A DNA stretch of 64,000 nucleotides from an uncultured Roseobacter sp. Lineage in GTDB: Bacteria > Pseudomonadota > Alphaproteobacteria > Rhodobacterales > Rhodobacteraceae. Numbering within the stretch: position 1 is the stretch's first letter; the number at the start of each line of letters is the position of its first letter. The translations under genes were made by a program, and so were the position numbers. The stretch is from positions 62,001 through 126,000 of the forward strand of contig NZ_CANMDB010000001.1 in assembly GCF_947496515.1 (NCBI RefSeq), read 5' to 3'. Shown one piece after another: positions 8,891 through 17,622 of this stretch. Under the pieces are notes generated by a model that worked only from the letters and a program-made list of their open reading frames with translations, had not been told where the DNA came from and made no database searches.

Positions 8891-9817
8891 TCAATCGACG
8901 GGGTCGCGCTGACGTCGGCGCAGCAAATGAGCCGCCCGACCGTCGAGCACCATCAGCCCCACGGCCAGCAGCGCAAAGCCCGCGTAGGCGTTGGCGCCCA
9001 GATCCTCCCCCAGCACCCATGCACCCAGCAGGATCGCCACCGGAGGGATCAGCAGGGTGACCAGCATCAGGTTGCCGCTGCCCGCGCGCGCCAGCACATA
9101 GTAGTAAAGCAGGTAGGCCCCCGCCGTCGCGATGATGGAGAAGTATCCGATGGCCAGAAAGGTGTCGGCCTGCAGGTCGAGCCGGACGGGCCCTTCGATC
9201 AGGAAGGCTGCGGGTACCGAGATCAGGCTGGAGCCGGTGAGCATGCCTGCTGCCGCCACCTGCGGTGATAACCCGGCGAGCTTTTTCCGGGCCCAGACCG
9301 CTGCCAGCGCGTAGGAGACCGTGCCGCCGATCACCGCCAGTTGCGCGGCAGAGCGCAGATCGAAGCGCGCCAGATTTTCCAGCCCGATGGCCGTGGCAAC
9401 GCCGAGAAAGCCTAAGCTGACCCCCACCCCCTTGCGCAGGCTCAACCGTTCATCGGCAAAGAAGACCGCCGCCGCGATCACGCCGAAAACGGCCGTTGCA
9501 GCGTTCAGGATCGAGGTCAGCCCGGTCTCGATATGCAGCTGCCCCCAGGCCATCAGACCAAAGGGGATCACATTGTTGAGAAGCCCCATGACGAAGAAGG
9601 CGCCCCAGATCCGCGCACCGCGCGGGATCGGCAGGCGCATGGCCATCACCACAACCCAGAGCACCAGCGCCGCCCAAAAGGTGCGATGTGCCACAACCCA
9701 GGCGGGCCCGATCTCGTCCAATGCGACGCGGATCGACAGGAACGACGCGCCCCAGAGGAGCCCTAGCAGGAGCAGCGCGCTCCACGCTTTGGGTGAGAGG
9801 ATCATTTGAGGTGTCAT
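8891..9817 (-). CDS. EamA/DMT-family transporter
   Basis: A 308-residue integral membrane protein with about ten hydrophobic helices in two EamA halves. The first half starts with LLLLGLLWGASFLSIRVAL and the second with GGTVSYALAAVWARKKLAG. This is the drug/metabolite exporter superfamily (RhaT/YdcZ-like), which moves small metabolites or amino acids outward. The substrate cannot be inferred. ATG 9817 is used; an ATG at 9805 is also possible. It is convergent with nothing and stands alone between the ATPase and FadL genes. Confidence 0.85.
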   Translation of the reverse strand: MTPQMILSPKAWSALLLLGLLWGASFLSIRVALDEIGPAWVVAHRTFWAALVLWVVVMAMRLPIPRGARIWGAFFVMGLLNNVIPFGLMAWGQLHIETGLTSILNAATAVFGVIAAAVFFADERLSLRKGVGVSLGFLGVATAIGLENLARFDLRSAAQLAVIGGTVSYALAAVWARKKLAGLSPQVAAAGMLTGSSLISVPAAFLIEGPVRLDLQADTFLAIGYFSIIATAGAYLLYYYVLARAGSGNLMLVTLLIPPVAILLGAWVLGEDLGANAYAGFALLAVGLMVLDGRAAHLLRRRQRDPVD

Positions 9818-9867
9818 GGCCGCACCCTAGGCGCAGCTGTCCCCGCCAGCCACCCGGATCATGTGCA

Positions 9868-9900
9868 AAGAAAAACGCCCGGGGAAAGAACCCGAGCGCA
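9868..9900 (-). terminator. Terminator of the fadL-type gene
   Basis: CGCCCGGG and CCCGAGCG flank a GAAAGAA loop, with AAAAA on the plus-strand left side. On the minus strand this is a GC stem followed by five T, about 20 bases after the stop codon at 9921. Confidence 0.85.
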
Positions 9901-9920
9901 GTGATTGTCAGACACTATGA

Positions 9921-11039
9921 TTAAAACTTGTAAGCGACCTTTACACCGATCGCGACGGCGTCGTTGTCTTCGAAGTCCCCGGCTGGAGCGACCGGGCCGG
10001 CACGCGTTTCTGTATCGCCGATGCGGATGTACCGAATTCCAGTGGTGATTTCCATGTTGCCTTGGGTGTAGATGGCGGCCAGACCAATACTCTTTTGTCC
10101 ATCTGACGGTCCGAGGTTGGTGAAAAAGCTGCCACTACTTCGTTCATACCCAAGGCTCGCTGCGAGAGCCCAGTTCGCATTGAGACGGCGTCCTATCCCA
10201 AGTGTGTAGGTGGTCACATCATCCTCATAGCTCAGCAGTGAGGTACCGCCGGTAAGCGTCTGATAGTTCGCGGGCGTAAGGTCGAAATCGTCCCAATCGA
10301 CCCAACGCACACCACCGAACAGCAGCGTTCCCGGCGCAATTCCTGTTTGGAAAGCGAGGTTCACAGACTGAGGTGTTTCAAAATCTGTGTCAGAGATATT
10401 TGGCCCGCCGAGAGCGACGGAGTTTTCCGTTGTCTTGTTGCTGTGGCTTACTTCAGAATTGTAGGTCAACGATACGCGCAAAGCGATGTCAGGCCGCTCG
10501 TATGCGACACCGGCGACGTAGCCGACACCATAGTCGCTTTCAGCATCGACGTTGTAACCAGTAAGGCTTGCGATAGGGGTGAAGGAGATCTCCGCATTGG
10601 CGTCGGTTCGCTGAAGTCTGAGCCCACCGTAAACACTTATTCCGTTGGACATGTTGTATTGTAGCAGGCCGGTCAAAGCTACTGAGTTGAACTCTGCATT
10701 TGATCCGGCAGCGAAGTAGCCAGTGCCGTCTGGATAGTCCACCTCGGCCAAGAATGGTTGATCGATAATAAGCGCGTACGACCAGGTATCGTTGATGTCA
10801 GCCTTGTAAGCTCCACCAAATTGAAAGTAGCTTGGTGAAATATCGCCTGAGCTCACACCCGCGGTGAAACCGACGCCTTCTCCACTCAGCTCCGGTGACA
10901 CTCCAGCAAAGCTGAACTCGACATGGCGTCCTTCTTCGAAGAGCACATCGACCGACTGACCCGAACGGTCCAGCGCGCCCGCATGCACCGCGCCGCTTGC
11001 CAGACATGTGGCTGTTACAATCGTGAGGTATCTTTTCAT
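9921..11039 (-). CDS. FadL/OmpP1/TodX-family outer membrane protein
   Basis: A 372-residue beta-barrel predicted to import long-chain fatty acids or hydrophobic compounds. The first 20 residues (MKRYLTIVTATCLASGAVHA) are a signal peptide, after which GALDRSGQSVDVLFEEG and the later alternating hydrophobic strands with aromatic ends match the family. The last residue is phenylalanine (VAYKF), the usual C-terminal sorting signal. The start at 11039 is preferred over 11150 because it gives the signal peptide and has GGAGAA upstream. The gene is visibly less GC-rich than its neighbours, which may indicate transfer. No fadD-like gene is adjacent. Confidence 0.85.
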   Translation of the reverse strand: MKRYLTIVTATCLASGAVHAGALDRSGQSVDVLFEEGRHVEFSFAGVSPELSGEGVGFTAGVSSGDISPSYFQFGGAYKADINDTWSYALIIDQPFLAEVDYPDGTGYFAAGSNAEFNSVALTGLLQYNMSNGISVYGGLRLQRTDANAEISFTPIASLTGYNVDAESDYGVGYVAGVAYERPDIALRVSLTYNSEVSHSNKTTENSVALGGPNISDTDFETPQSVNLAFQTGIAPGTLLFGGVRWVDWDDFDLTPANYQTLTGGTSLLSYEDDVTTYTLGIGRRLNANWALAASLGYERSSGSFFTNLGPSDGQKSIGLAAIYTQGNMEITTGIRYIRIGDTETRAGPVAPAGDFEDNDAVAIGVKVAYKF

Positions 11040-11156
11040 GGTTCTCCTCCCCAGAAGACCTGCGTCATTTGAATAAAAGTCGGCGCAGCTAATCACGCAT
11101 CCTTGATCGGTCAATTGTTGACGCCGGGGAAGCTTGCACTGTGACCTCACGTAAAA

Positions 11157-12020
11157 TCAACTTGGGCGTCGTGTTTCGACCCAAATATTCAAATAATTGC
11201 CGCCGAAGATGATCAGAGCACCGAGAAACACCCAGACATCGAGCGCTTCGCCGTAGAGCAGCATGCCGACGATGGCGATCGCGGGCAGGCGGATGAAGTC
11301 AATCGGGACCACGACGGTGGCGGGGGCGATGGCCAGCGCATTGGTCATGCAGTAGTGCGCCAGAAGCCCCGCGATGCCGATCATCACCACGTAAGGCAGG
11401 CTCGCCGGATCCGGTAGGGCGATGTCGCCATCATATCCGGCGGCGATCACGCCCATGACCAGCTGCATGGTTGTCAGGTAGAACAGGATGCAGGTGATGC
11501 TCTGGGTCCGGGTCAGCCGCTTGGTCAGCATGATCGTGAGCGCAAAGAAGATCGCGGAGGAGGCCGCCGTGATCACGCCCGCGTTGATCCCCGCCATATC
11601 GGGCCGCGCCACCACCAGAATGCCGATGAACCCCAGAATCGCCGACATCCCCCGCACCGCGGTCAGCCGCTCCCCCAATATGAGCGGTGACAGCACGATC
11701 ACCCAGAGCGGCGAGGTGAATTCCAGCGCAAAGACCTGCGCCAGCGGTATGACGGTGACCGCGTAGAACCACAGGTTTTGTCCCGTGAAATGCGCCAGAT
11801 TGCGGAGCAAGTGCGTGCCCAGCTGGTCTTTGCGGATCTCACGCCAGCGGCCCGTCAGCCAGGCCAGCGCCATAACGACCAGCACGCCGATCATGCTGCG
11901 GTACATCATGATTTCAAACGTATCGAGCCTGTCCGATACCTCGCGCCCGGCCACCGCCATGGTGGAAAATGAGGCAATCGCGCCGATCATCCACAGGGCG
12001 GCAACGCCCACGGTGTTCAT
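11157..12020 (-). CDS. EamA/DMT-family transporter
   Basis: A 287-residue ten-helix exporter of the drug/metabolite superfamily. It begins [20 protein letters not shown] and carries the EamA signature of paired five-helix halves (PLAQVFALEFTSPLWVIVL in the first, VPIDFIRLPAIAIVGMLLYG in the second). The FTSPLW pattern occurs in a subgroup annotated as riboflavin or S-adenosylmethionine-like exporters, but that is not decisive. The ATG at 12020 overlaps the stop codon of the monooxygenase gene as ATGA, so it belongs to the guaA transcription unit. Confidence 0.85.
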   Translation of the reverse strand: MNTVGVAALWMIGAIASFSTMAVAGREVSDRLDTFEIMMYRSMIGVLVVMALAWLTGRWREIRKDQLGTHLLRNLAHFTGQNLWFYAVTVIPLAQVFALEFTSPLWVIVLSPLILGERLTAVRGMSAILGFIGILVVARPDMAGINAGVITAASSAIFFALTIMLTKRLTRTQSITCILFYLTTMQLVMGVIAAGYDGDIALPDPASLPYVVMIGIAGLLAHYCMTNALAIAPATVVVPIDFIRLPAIAIVGMLLYGEALDVWVFLGALIIFGGNYLNIWVETRRPS

Positions 12021-12301
12021 TCTGGCAGACCGGTAACGGTGTCATCGCGCGCTATACTCGTGGTTTGCGCAGCCCAGACGCTCGCGTCGGCGCGGGCCTG
12101 ATGCGCCTCAAAGGCGGCGCTATCCGCAAACCGCTCGCTGACGGCCCAGATCAGCGGATTCTCCGTCGGTGTGACCTCGAAGAACAGACAGCCCGGTTCG
12201 GCCCGTGTCAGCGCGATATGCGCGGGCAGGGCGGAGCGCACACGGGCGGCTTCGTCAGGGGTTGCGCAGATCAGCCGCCCGGTGAGGCGCACTTCGGTCA
12301 T
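12017..12301 (-). CDS. ABM-type putative quinol monooxygenase
   Basis: A 94-residue protein of the antibiotic biosynthesis monooxygenase dimeric alpha/beta barrel fold. [20 protein letters not shown], then [13 protein letters not shown] and [20 protein letters not shown], match the E-x-G-C-x-x-Y/F and H-x-x-S/A positions. The ATG at 12301 overlaps the guaA stop codon as ATGA; an in-frame ATG at 12307 is the alternative. The position between guaA and an exporter suggests co-expression only. The substrate is unknown. Confidence 0.8.
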   Translation of the reverse strand: MTEVRLTGRLICATPDEAARVRSALPAHIALTRAEPGCLFFEVTPTENPLIWAVSERFADSAAFEAHQARADASVWAAQTTSIARDDTVTGLPE

Positions 12302-13860
12302 TCCCATTCGATGGTGCCGGGCGGTTTGGAGGTGATGTCGTAGGTCACACGGTTGATGCCGGGCACTTCGTTGATGATGCGCGTCGCCGTCTCGCCCAGA
12401 AAGTCGTGGCTGAAGGGGAAGTAATCCGCGGTCATCCCGTCGACGGAGGTCACCGCGCGCAGCGCACAGGCGTAATCGTAGGTGCGCCCATCACCCATGA
12501 CACCCACCGTGCGCACCGGCAGGATGGCCACAAACGCCTGCCAGATGTCATCGTAGAGCCCGTGGCGGCGGATCTGGTCGATGTAGATCGCATCGGCCTC
12601 GCGCAGGATGTCGAGCTTGGCGCGGGTAATCTCGCCGGGGCAGCGGATGGCAAGGCCCGGTCCGGGAAAGGGGTGCCGTCCGATAAAGCTCGGAGGCAGG
12701 CCAAGTTCTCGGCCCAGTGCGCGCACCTCGTCTTTGAAGAGTTCGCGCAACGGCTCCACCAGCTGCATGTTCATGCGCTCGGGCAGCCCGCCCACATTGT
12801 GATGCGATTTGATGGTGACCGAGGGGCCGCCCGAAAAGGAAACCGATTCGATCACATCCGGGTAGAGCGTGCCCTGCGCCAGAAAATCCGCCCCGCCAAT
12901 GGCCTTGGCGTGTTTCTCGAAGACCTCGATAAACAGGCCACCGATGATCTTGCGCTTGGTTTCGGGGTCGGAGACCCCGTCGAGCTTGCCCAGAAAGAGC
13001 TCCGATTCGTCGGCGTGGATGAGCGGCAGATTGTAGTGCTCGCGGAACATGCCCACGACCTCCGCGCTCTCGTTCTTGCGCATTAACCCGTGGTCCACGT
13101 AAACGCAGATCAGCTGATCGCCCACCGCCTCGTGGATCAGAACGGCGGCGACAGAACTATCCACCCCGCCCGACAGCGCGCAGATCACCCGACCGCTGCC
13201 CACCTGGTCGCGGATGCGCGCGATAGCCTCCTCGCGGTAGGCGCCCATGGTCCAGTCGCCGGTAAAGCCCGCCAGTCGCACGAAATTCTCGTAAAGCTTG
13301 GCGCCGTTGGGGGTGTGGTGCACCTCCGGGTGAAACTGCACGGCATAGAAGTTCCGATCCGTATCCGCAGTCACGGCAAAGGGCGCGTTGGGCGAGGTAC
13401 CGTAGACCTCAAACCCCGGCGCGATTTGGCTCACGTGATCACCGTGGCTCATCCAGACCTGCTCCCGGTCCGCGGCGAACCACCCCTCCAGCAGGGCCAG
13501 CTGGCGCGCCGCAGGCGTGACATAGGCGCGCCCGAATTCCGCGGTGCCCTGGCCGCGGTCCACCTTGCCACCCAGCAGGTGCATCATGACCTGCTGACCG
13601 TAGCAGATGCCCAGGATCGGTACGCCAAGCTCAAAGACGCACTTTGGCGGCATCGGCGCGCCATCCGCAAAGACAGACGCGGGGCCGCCCGAAAAGATCA
13701 CTGCCTTGGGCGCGAAATCGGCCAGAAACGCATCCGTCACCGTGTTGAACGGGTGGATCTCGCAGTAAACATTCAGCTCGCGCAGGCGGCGGGCGATCAG
13801 CTGGGTCACCTGGCTGCCGAAATCGATGATTAAGAGGCGGTCGTGTTGGGCTGTGTTCAT
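12298..13860 (-). CDS. guaA: GMP synthase (glutamine-hydrolysing)
   Basis: Converts XMP to GMP with glutamine and ATP. Length is 520 residues, typical for the fused enzyme. The N-terminal class I amidotransferase has Cys86 in GICYGQQ and the [10 protein letters not shown] segment supplying histidine and glutamate. The ATP pyrophosphatase domain has SGGVDSSV, and the C-terminal dimerization domain ends in the conserved KPPGTIEWE, where the last glutamate and the PPGTIEWE tail bind XMP. It heads a unit with a monooxygenase and a DMT transporter gene, both overlapping by four bases. Confidence 0.98.
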   Translation of the reverse strand: MNTAQHDRLLIIDFGSQVTQLIARRLRELNVYCEIHPFNTVTDAFLADFAPKAVIFSGGPASVFADGAPMPPKCVFELGVPILGICYGQQVMMHLLGGKVDRGQGTAEFGRAYVTPAARQLALLEGWFAADREQVWMSHGDHVSQIAPGFEVYGTSPNAPFAVTADTDRNFYAVQFHPEVHHTPNGAKLYENFVRLAGFTGDWTMGAYREEAIARIRDQVGSGRVICALSGGVDSSVAAVLIHEAVGDQLICVYVDHGLMRKNESAEVVGMFREHYNLPLIHADESELFLGKLDGVSDPETKRKIIGGLFIEVFEKHAKAIGGADFLAQGTLYPDVIESVSFSGGPSVTIKSHHNVGGLPERMNMQLVEPLRELFKDEVRALGRELGLPPSFIGRHPFPGPGLAIRCPGEITRAKLDILREADAIYIDQIRRHGLYDDIWQAFVAILPVRTVGVMGDGRTYDYACALRAVTSVDGMTADYFPFSHDFLGETATRIINEVPGINRVTYDITSKPPGTIEWE

Positions 13861-14063
13861 AAACGCTGATTAGGGGCGGCGCTGCCAAGTGGCAAGGGTG
13901 CGATGATTGCCCGCCGCCGGAGCCGGGCGGATATTTCCGATCACAAGTTGGGTCAGATGGCTGCAGTATGTCGCTTTTTTTGCCTGCAAGGCCGCAGCGG
14001 GCGCGAAGGTGCTGCCCGAAATGGGGTAGCACCGGCCTGAGCAGCACAGGCGGGAGCAAGGAT

Positions 14064-15608
14064 ATGGCCGAAGCAGCAACGCGCAGACGGGGCAGAGGGG
14101 GCGGCGGCGCGGCGCGACGTGCCGAACGATCCGCCGTTTCCTTTGAGACCGCCCGCTTTATCGAGCGGAACATCCCGAATTTCGATGTGCTGAACGAAGA
14201 AGCGCTGGAAATCATCGAGGCCAATGCCGAGACGGTGCTGGCCGAGGTGGGCGTGAACTTCATCGAAAACCCCGCGGCCCTGCAGCGCTGGCGTGATGCT
14301 GGCGCTGACGTGGATGGCGAACGGGTCCGGCTTCCGAAGGGGCTGGCACGCGAACTCTGTAAGACCGCCCCTTCCAGCTACACCCAGCACGCGCGCAATC
14401 CGGCGCGCAACGTTGAGGTCGGCGGGCGCAATCTGGTGTTGGCGCCGGTCTACGGCCCGCCCTTCGTACGCGATGCCATCGGCGGGCGCCGCTATGCCAC
14501 GATGGAGGATTTCCGCAAGTTCGTGAAACTCGCCTATATGTCCAAGTGGCTGCATCATTCGGGCGGCACGGTCTGCGAGCCCACGGATCTGCCCGTGAAC
14601 AAGCGCCATCTTGACATGCTGCACGCCCATATGACGCTGAGCGACAAGCCGTTCATGGGGTCCGTCACCGAACCCAGCCGCGCGCGCGATTCGGTGGAGA
14701 TGTGCGAGGTGCTCTTTGGCGCCGATTTCGTGCAGCAGAACACGGTGATGACGTCGCTGATCAACATCAACTCGCCCATGACCTTCGACGATGTGATGAT
14801 GGGCGCGCTGGAGGTCTATGCCACCAACAATCAGGCCTGCATCATCTCGCCCTTTATCGTCGGCGGCGCCATGGCGCCCGTCTCCGTCGCGGGAACGCTG
14901 ACCCAGGTGCTGGCGGAGACGCTAGCGGGGATTGCCTACAGCCAGCTGTGCCGGGCAGGCGCGCCGGTGGTCATGGGGGCGTTCGTGACCTCGATCGACA
15001 TGAACTCCGGCGCGCCGACCTTCGGCACACCGGAGGCTGCGCATATCACCTACGGGGCCGGTCAACTGGCGCGCAGGCTGGGGCTGCCCTACCGGTCGGC
15101 GGGCTCATTCTGCGGCTCGAAACTGCCCGATGCCCAGGCTGCTTACGAGACGGCGAACAGCCTCAACGTGGGCTTGCTTTCGGGGGTCAACTTCATGCTG
15201 CACGCCTGTGGCTGGCTGGAAGGCGGCCTGGTGGCATCCTTCGAGAAGTTCGTGATGGATGCGGACCAGCTTGGGACGCTGCATCATCTGGCGCAGGGCG
15301 TCAGTGTCGATGCGGAAGCGCAGGCGATGGAGGCGATCCGCGAGGTGGGGCCGGGAGGGCATTACCTGGGCTGCGCACATACCCAGGCGAATTTCAAAAC
15401 GGCATTCTGGAAATCCGATCTGCTGGACTACAAGCCCTTTGAGACCTGGGACGACGAAGGGGCGCGGGACACCCAGGCGCTTGCCAGCCTGCGTGTGGAC
15501 AAGATGCTTGCCGACTACCAGCAACCATCGCTTGACCCCGCCAAGGAAGAGGCGCTCGTCGCGTTCATCGCCGCCAAGAAGGCACAGGAGCCAGACAGCT
15601 TCATGTAG
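14064..15608 (+). CDS. MttB-family (trimethylamine methyltransferase-like) protein, non-pyrrolysine
   Basis: A 514-residue corrinoid-dependent methyltransferase-family protein. The start at 14064 follows GGGAGCAAGGA. After an Arg/Gly-rich N-terminus of about 20 residues come the family segments around FDVLNEEALEIIEANAETVL, LVLAPVYGPPFVRDAIGGRR and GLPYRSAGSFCGSKLPDAQA. There is no in-frame amber codon, so it belongs to the non-pyrrolysine branch. Members tested elsewhere demethylate quaternary amines such as glycine betaine, proline betaine or carnitine. No corrinoid protein or reductase gene is adjacent, so the partner is elsewhere or the role differs. Confidence 0.88.
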   Translation: MAEAATRRRGRGGGGAARRAERSAVSFETARFIERNIPNFDVLNEEALEIIEANAETVLAEVGVNFIENPAALQRWRDAGADVDGERVRLPKGLARELCKTAPSSYTQHARNPARNVEVGGRNLVLAPVYGPPFVRDAIGGRRYATMEDFRKFVKLAYMSKWLHHSGGTVCEPTDLPVNKRHLDMLHAHMTLSDKPFMGSVTEPSRARDSVEMCEVLFGADFVQQNTVMTSLININSPMTFDDVMMGALEVYATNNQACIISPFIVGGAMAPVSVAGTLTQVLAETLAGIAYSQLCRAGAPVVMGAFVTSIDMNSGAPTFGTPEAAHITYGAGQLARRLGLPYRSAGSFCGSKLPDAQAAYETANSLNVGLLSGVNFMLHACGWLEGGLVASFEKFVMDADQLGTLHHLAQGVSVDAEAQAMEAIREVGPGGHYLGCAHTQANFKTAFWKSDLLDYKPFETWDDEGARDTQALASLRVDKMLADYQQPSLDPAKEEALVAFIAAKKAQEPDSFM

Positions 15609-15609
15609 A

Positions 15610-15900
15610 TCAGGCCGCCTGGGTCGCGCGCAGGACGCGCGCCTCTCCCAGCATTGCGATCAGCACGTCCACATGACGGATCAGGCTGTAGCTCGTGTCG
15701 CTGCCGGTCCGCTGGGCATTCAGCTCACCCTCGATCTCGATCAGCCGCATCAAGGCCGCGCCATGGCGTGGCAGCACACCGTAGCCCAGCAGCCGCGGCA
15801 GATGGACAGCGCGCCGGTAATCCTCCGCGCCGATGCGCGCCGCGCGCATCAAAAGGGGGGGGCGGCGAATGGCGTGCAGCATGGAGAGAAGGTCTTGCAT
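15610..15900 (-). CDS. DUF6477-like small protein
   Basis: A 96-residue protein starting MQDLLSMLHAIRRPPLLMRA. I recognise it as a Rhodobacterales-restricted family (DUF6477) found beside DUF6456 genes; its function is unknown. It is Leu/Arg-rich with predicted helices and no catalytic motif. The start at 15900 is favoured by GAAAGGAA upstream, and a longer in-frame start at 15936 is less likely. The stop codon is one base from the mttB stop, so the two genes converge. It is divergent from the DUF6456 gene, with a 353-base gap between. Confidence 0.65.
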   Translation of the reverse strand: MQDLLSMLHAIRRPPLLMRAARIGAEDYRRAVHLPRLLGYGVLPRHGAALMRLIEIEGELNAQRTGSDTSYSLIRHVDVLIAMLGEARVLRATQAA

Positions 15901-16034
15901 ATTCGTATTCCTTTCGGTCCGTCTTTTTTTTGGCAACGGAGCTTTGGCAGCCCGATGACCAGGCTATACCACCGCACCCGGCGATGTTGCGCGGCTCGGC
16001 AACAGCGCGCTCGGGTGGCTTAGGGAGTTGTTAA

Positions 16035-16039
16035 GACTC
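16035..16039. promoter_or_regulatory. GANTC (CcrM-type) site
   Basis: GACTC in the intergenic region upstream of the DUF6456 gene. GANTC is the recognition sequence of the cell-cycle methylase CcrM in alphaproteobacteria. A single site is expected often by chance, so it is noted only because a CtrA-like site lies nearby. Confidence 0.35.
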
Positions 16040-16128
16040 GGATCTCACGGAGATTTTGCCGCTCCGCCTCTTTTTTAGGCGCTGTTGCGCGGAGCGCGGC
16101 TGGGGCGTTCGGACCAGTAAAAACTGTT

Positions 16129-16134
16129 TATAAT
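16129..16134 (+). promoter_or_regulatory. TATAAT -10 element upstream of the DUF6456 gene
   Basis: A perfect TATAAT in an otherwise GC-rich region. The matching -35 (TTCGGA at 16108-16113) is poor and the spacer is 15 bases, which suggests a promoter needing an activator. Transcription would begin near 16141 and give a leader of about 110 bases that contains the CtrA-like site and the mini-ORF. Confidence 0.5.
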
Positions 16135-16165
16135 TTTCCGCAAATACTCGGCAAATCTGCACCTG

Positions 16166-16180
16166 TTAACGAACGAGTAA
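16166..16180. promoter_or_regulatory. Near-consensus CtrA site TTAA-N7-GTAA
   Basis: TTAA at 16166-16169 and GTAA at 16177-16180 are separated by seven bases. The CtrA consensus is TTAA-N7-TTAA, so only one position differs. The same stretch reads as a TAACGA direct repeat with 11-base periodicity. It lies about 30 bases downstream of the candidate -10. CtrA control would fit the proposed identity of the gene. Confidence 0.5.
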
Positions 16181-16233
16181 CGAATACCTCTTTAGGTTGC
16201 ATTTGATTAAAATCGAACAACCAAAGGTGTGTT

Positions 16234-16257
16234 ATGACCTGGGACCGCTACACATGA
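16234..16257 (+). CDS. Seven-codon upstream mini-ORF overlapping the DUF6456 start
   Basis: ATG at 16234 opens the seven-residue peptide MTWDRYT and its TGA stop (16255-16257) overlaps the ATG of the main gene at 16254 as ATGA. AAAGGTG six bases before the mini-ORF is a better ribosome binding site than anything in front of the main ATG. This is the geometry of translational coupling. Whether it is translated is unknown. Confidence 0.4.
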   Translation: MTWDRYT

Positions 16258-17429
16258 AGGAGCTGGAGTTGCCATCTTTCGCTGACAACCGCCCGCCAGA
16301 AGCCGGGTTGCCTGACTGGGTTCCTGCCGCGGCACAGGTCTATCTGGCCCATACCGAAGCGGGTCTGCCCATTCGCGCACTGGCGCGGGCGGCGGGCTGC
16401 CATGCCTCGACAATTCTGCGGCAGATCCGGCGGGTTGAAACCCGGCGGGATGATCCGCTTGTCGATGCTGCTCTGAAAACCCTTGGGGCCGCCCATTTTG
16501 TTCCTCGTTCCGATGCAGCCAAACCGACGACAAAGGATGTATCGCGCATGAGCTTTCAAGAACACCTGCCCACCCCGACGCCTGCTCTGGAAACCCCGCC
16601 CAGCGAAGAGCTTCTGCTGGCTGAAAGCACACGGGTGCTGCGGCGATTGTGCGAAAAAGGGGCGGTGCTGGCGGTTGCGGCCGAGATGGAAAAAGCCGTG
16701 ATCGTGCGCGATGGGGCGACGGGCCGGGCCACACGTACCGGTGTGGTGTCCCGCCAGATTGCCGAAGCCATGGCGCTGAAGGACTGGATTTCGGCCAATA
16801 CCAGCGGCAAGATCACGCGCTATACCATCACGCCCGCGGGTCGCACAGCGCTCGAAGAAATGCTGGAGACCGCAGGCGATGAGACGCCCGGCTTTGGCGA
16901 AGCGCCGGCTGATTTTGCGGGCCAGCACCGGCTCTGGGGGGAAAAGACCCTGCCGGATGCGGAGACGGACCGCCCGCGGCGCATGCGCTACAATCTTGCG
17001 GAAAGCCCCCTGACAGCGCTCGCGCGGCGGCGGGACAAGAACGGCGAGCCCTTTCTGACCGATGCGCTCGTGACCGTTGGCGAGCGGCTGCGCGAGGATT
17101 TCGAGCTGGCGCAGATGGGTCCCAAGGTCGCCCAGAACTGGGATCGCTTTCTGACCTCCAGCGACCGTGGCAGCTATGTGCCGGACAGCGGTGTCGGCGA
17201 CGGGCCGTCGCGCGCGCGCAAGCGGGTCGCGGATGCGCTGTCCGATCTGGGGCCGGGCCTGTCGGATGTGGTCCTGCGCTGCTGCTGCTATCTCGAAGGG
17301 CTGGAGACGGCCGAGAAAAAACTCGGCTGGTCCGCGCGGTCGGGCAAGATCGTGCTGCGCATCGCTTTGATGCGGCTGAAACGTCACTACGATGAAACGG
17401 TTGGTCCGGGCGGTCCGCTGATCGGCTGA
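16254..17429 (+). CDS. DUF6456 protein, probable GafA-like gene transfer agent activator
   Basis: A 391-residue DNA-binding-type protein. Near the N-terminus (about residues 23-62) is a helix-turn-helix, IRALARAAGCHASTILRQIR, reminiscent of DnaA/TrpR-like repeats. A central winged-helix-like segment contains TGVVSRQIAEAMALKDWISA. The C-terminal 60 residues (LSDVVLRCCCYLEGLETAE and WSARSGKIVLRIALMRLKRH) look like sigma region 4. This combination matches what I recall of GafA of Rhodobacter capsulatus, the direct activator of the gene transfer agent cluster. The ATG at 16254 is chosen, with TTG 16197 and GTG 16227 as alternatives. No GTA structural genes are in the window, so identity rests on architecture and on the CtrA-like site. 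Confidence 0.62.
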   Translation: MKELELPSFADNRPPEAGLPDWVPAAAQVYLAHTEAGLPIRALARAAGCHASTILRQIRRVETRRDDPLVDAALKTLGAAHFVPRSDAAKPTTKDVSRMSFQEHLPTPTPALETPPSEELLLAESTRVLRRLCEKGAVLAVAAEMEKAVIVRDGATGRATRTGVVSRQIAEAMALKDWISANTSGKITRYTITPAGRTALEEMLETAGDETPGFGEAPADFAGQHRLWGEKTLPDAETDRPRRMRYNLAESPLTALARRRDKNGEPFLTDALVTVGERLREDFELAQMGPKVAQNWDRFLTSSDRGSYVPDSGVGDGPSRARKRVADALSDLGPGLSDVVLRCCCYLEGLETAEKKLGWSARSGKIVLRIALMRLKRHYDETVGPGGPLIG

Positions 17430-17469
17430 GGGCCGCGAAACAGGCGATGCTGCCGATGAAGTTGCGAAA

Positions 17470-17495
17470 GGGGTGCCCAACAGGCGCCCCTTTTT
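17470..17495 (+). terminator. Terminator of the DUF6456 gene
   Basis: GGGGTGCC and GGCGCCCC form an 8-bp stem (one T-G pair) around CAACA, followed by TTTTT, about 40 bases after the stop codon. Confidence 0.9.
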
Positions 17496-17622
17496 CAGTC
17501 CGGGCGCAGGTCTGCCATGCGTCTCATGCGACCTTGTGCGGCTGTACGCTCGCGGCGCGATAGATTAGTCTTCTTGTAAAGGCTGCGGCAGACCTTAGCT
17601 GTAGCCCAGAGGAGCAGGCACC

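Noticed and set aside
7392-8912. 506-codon plus-strand frame
   Set aside because: Antisense to metA and the P-loop ATPase gene; no recognisable motif.
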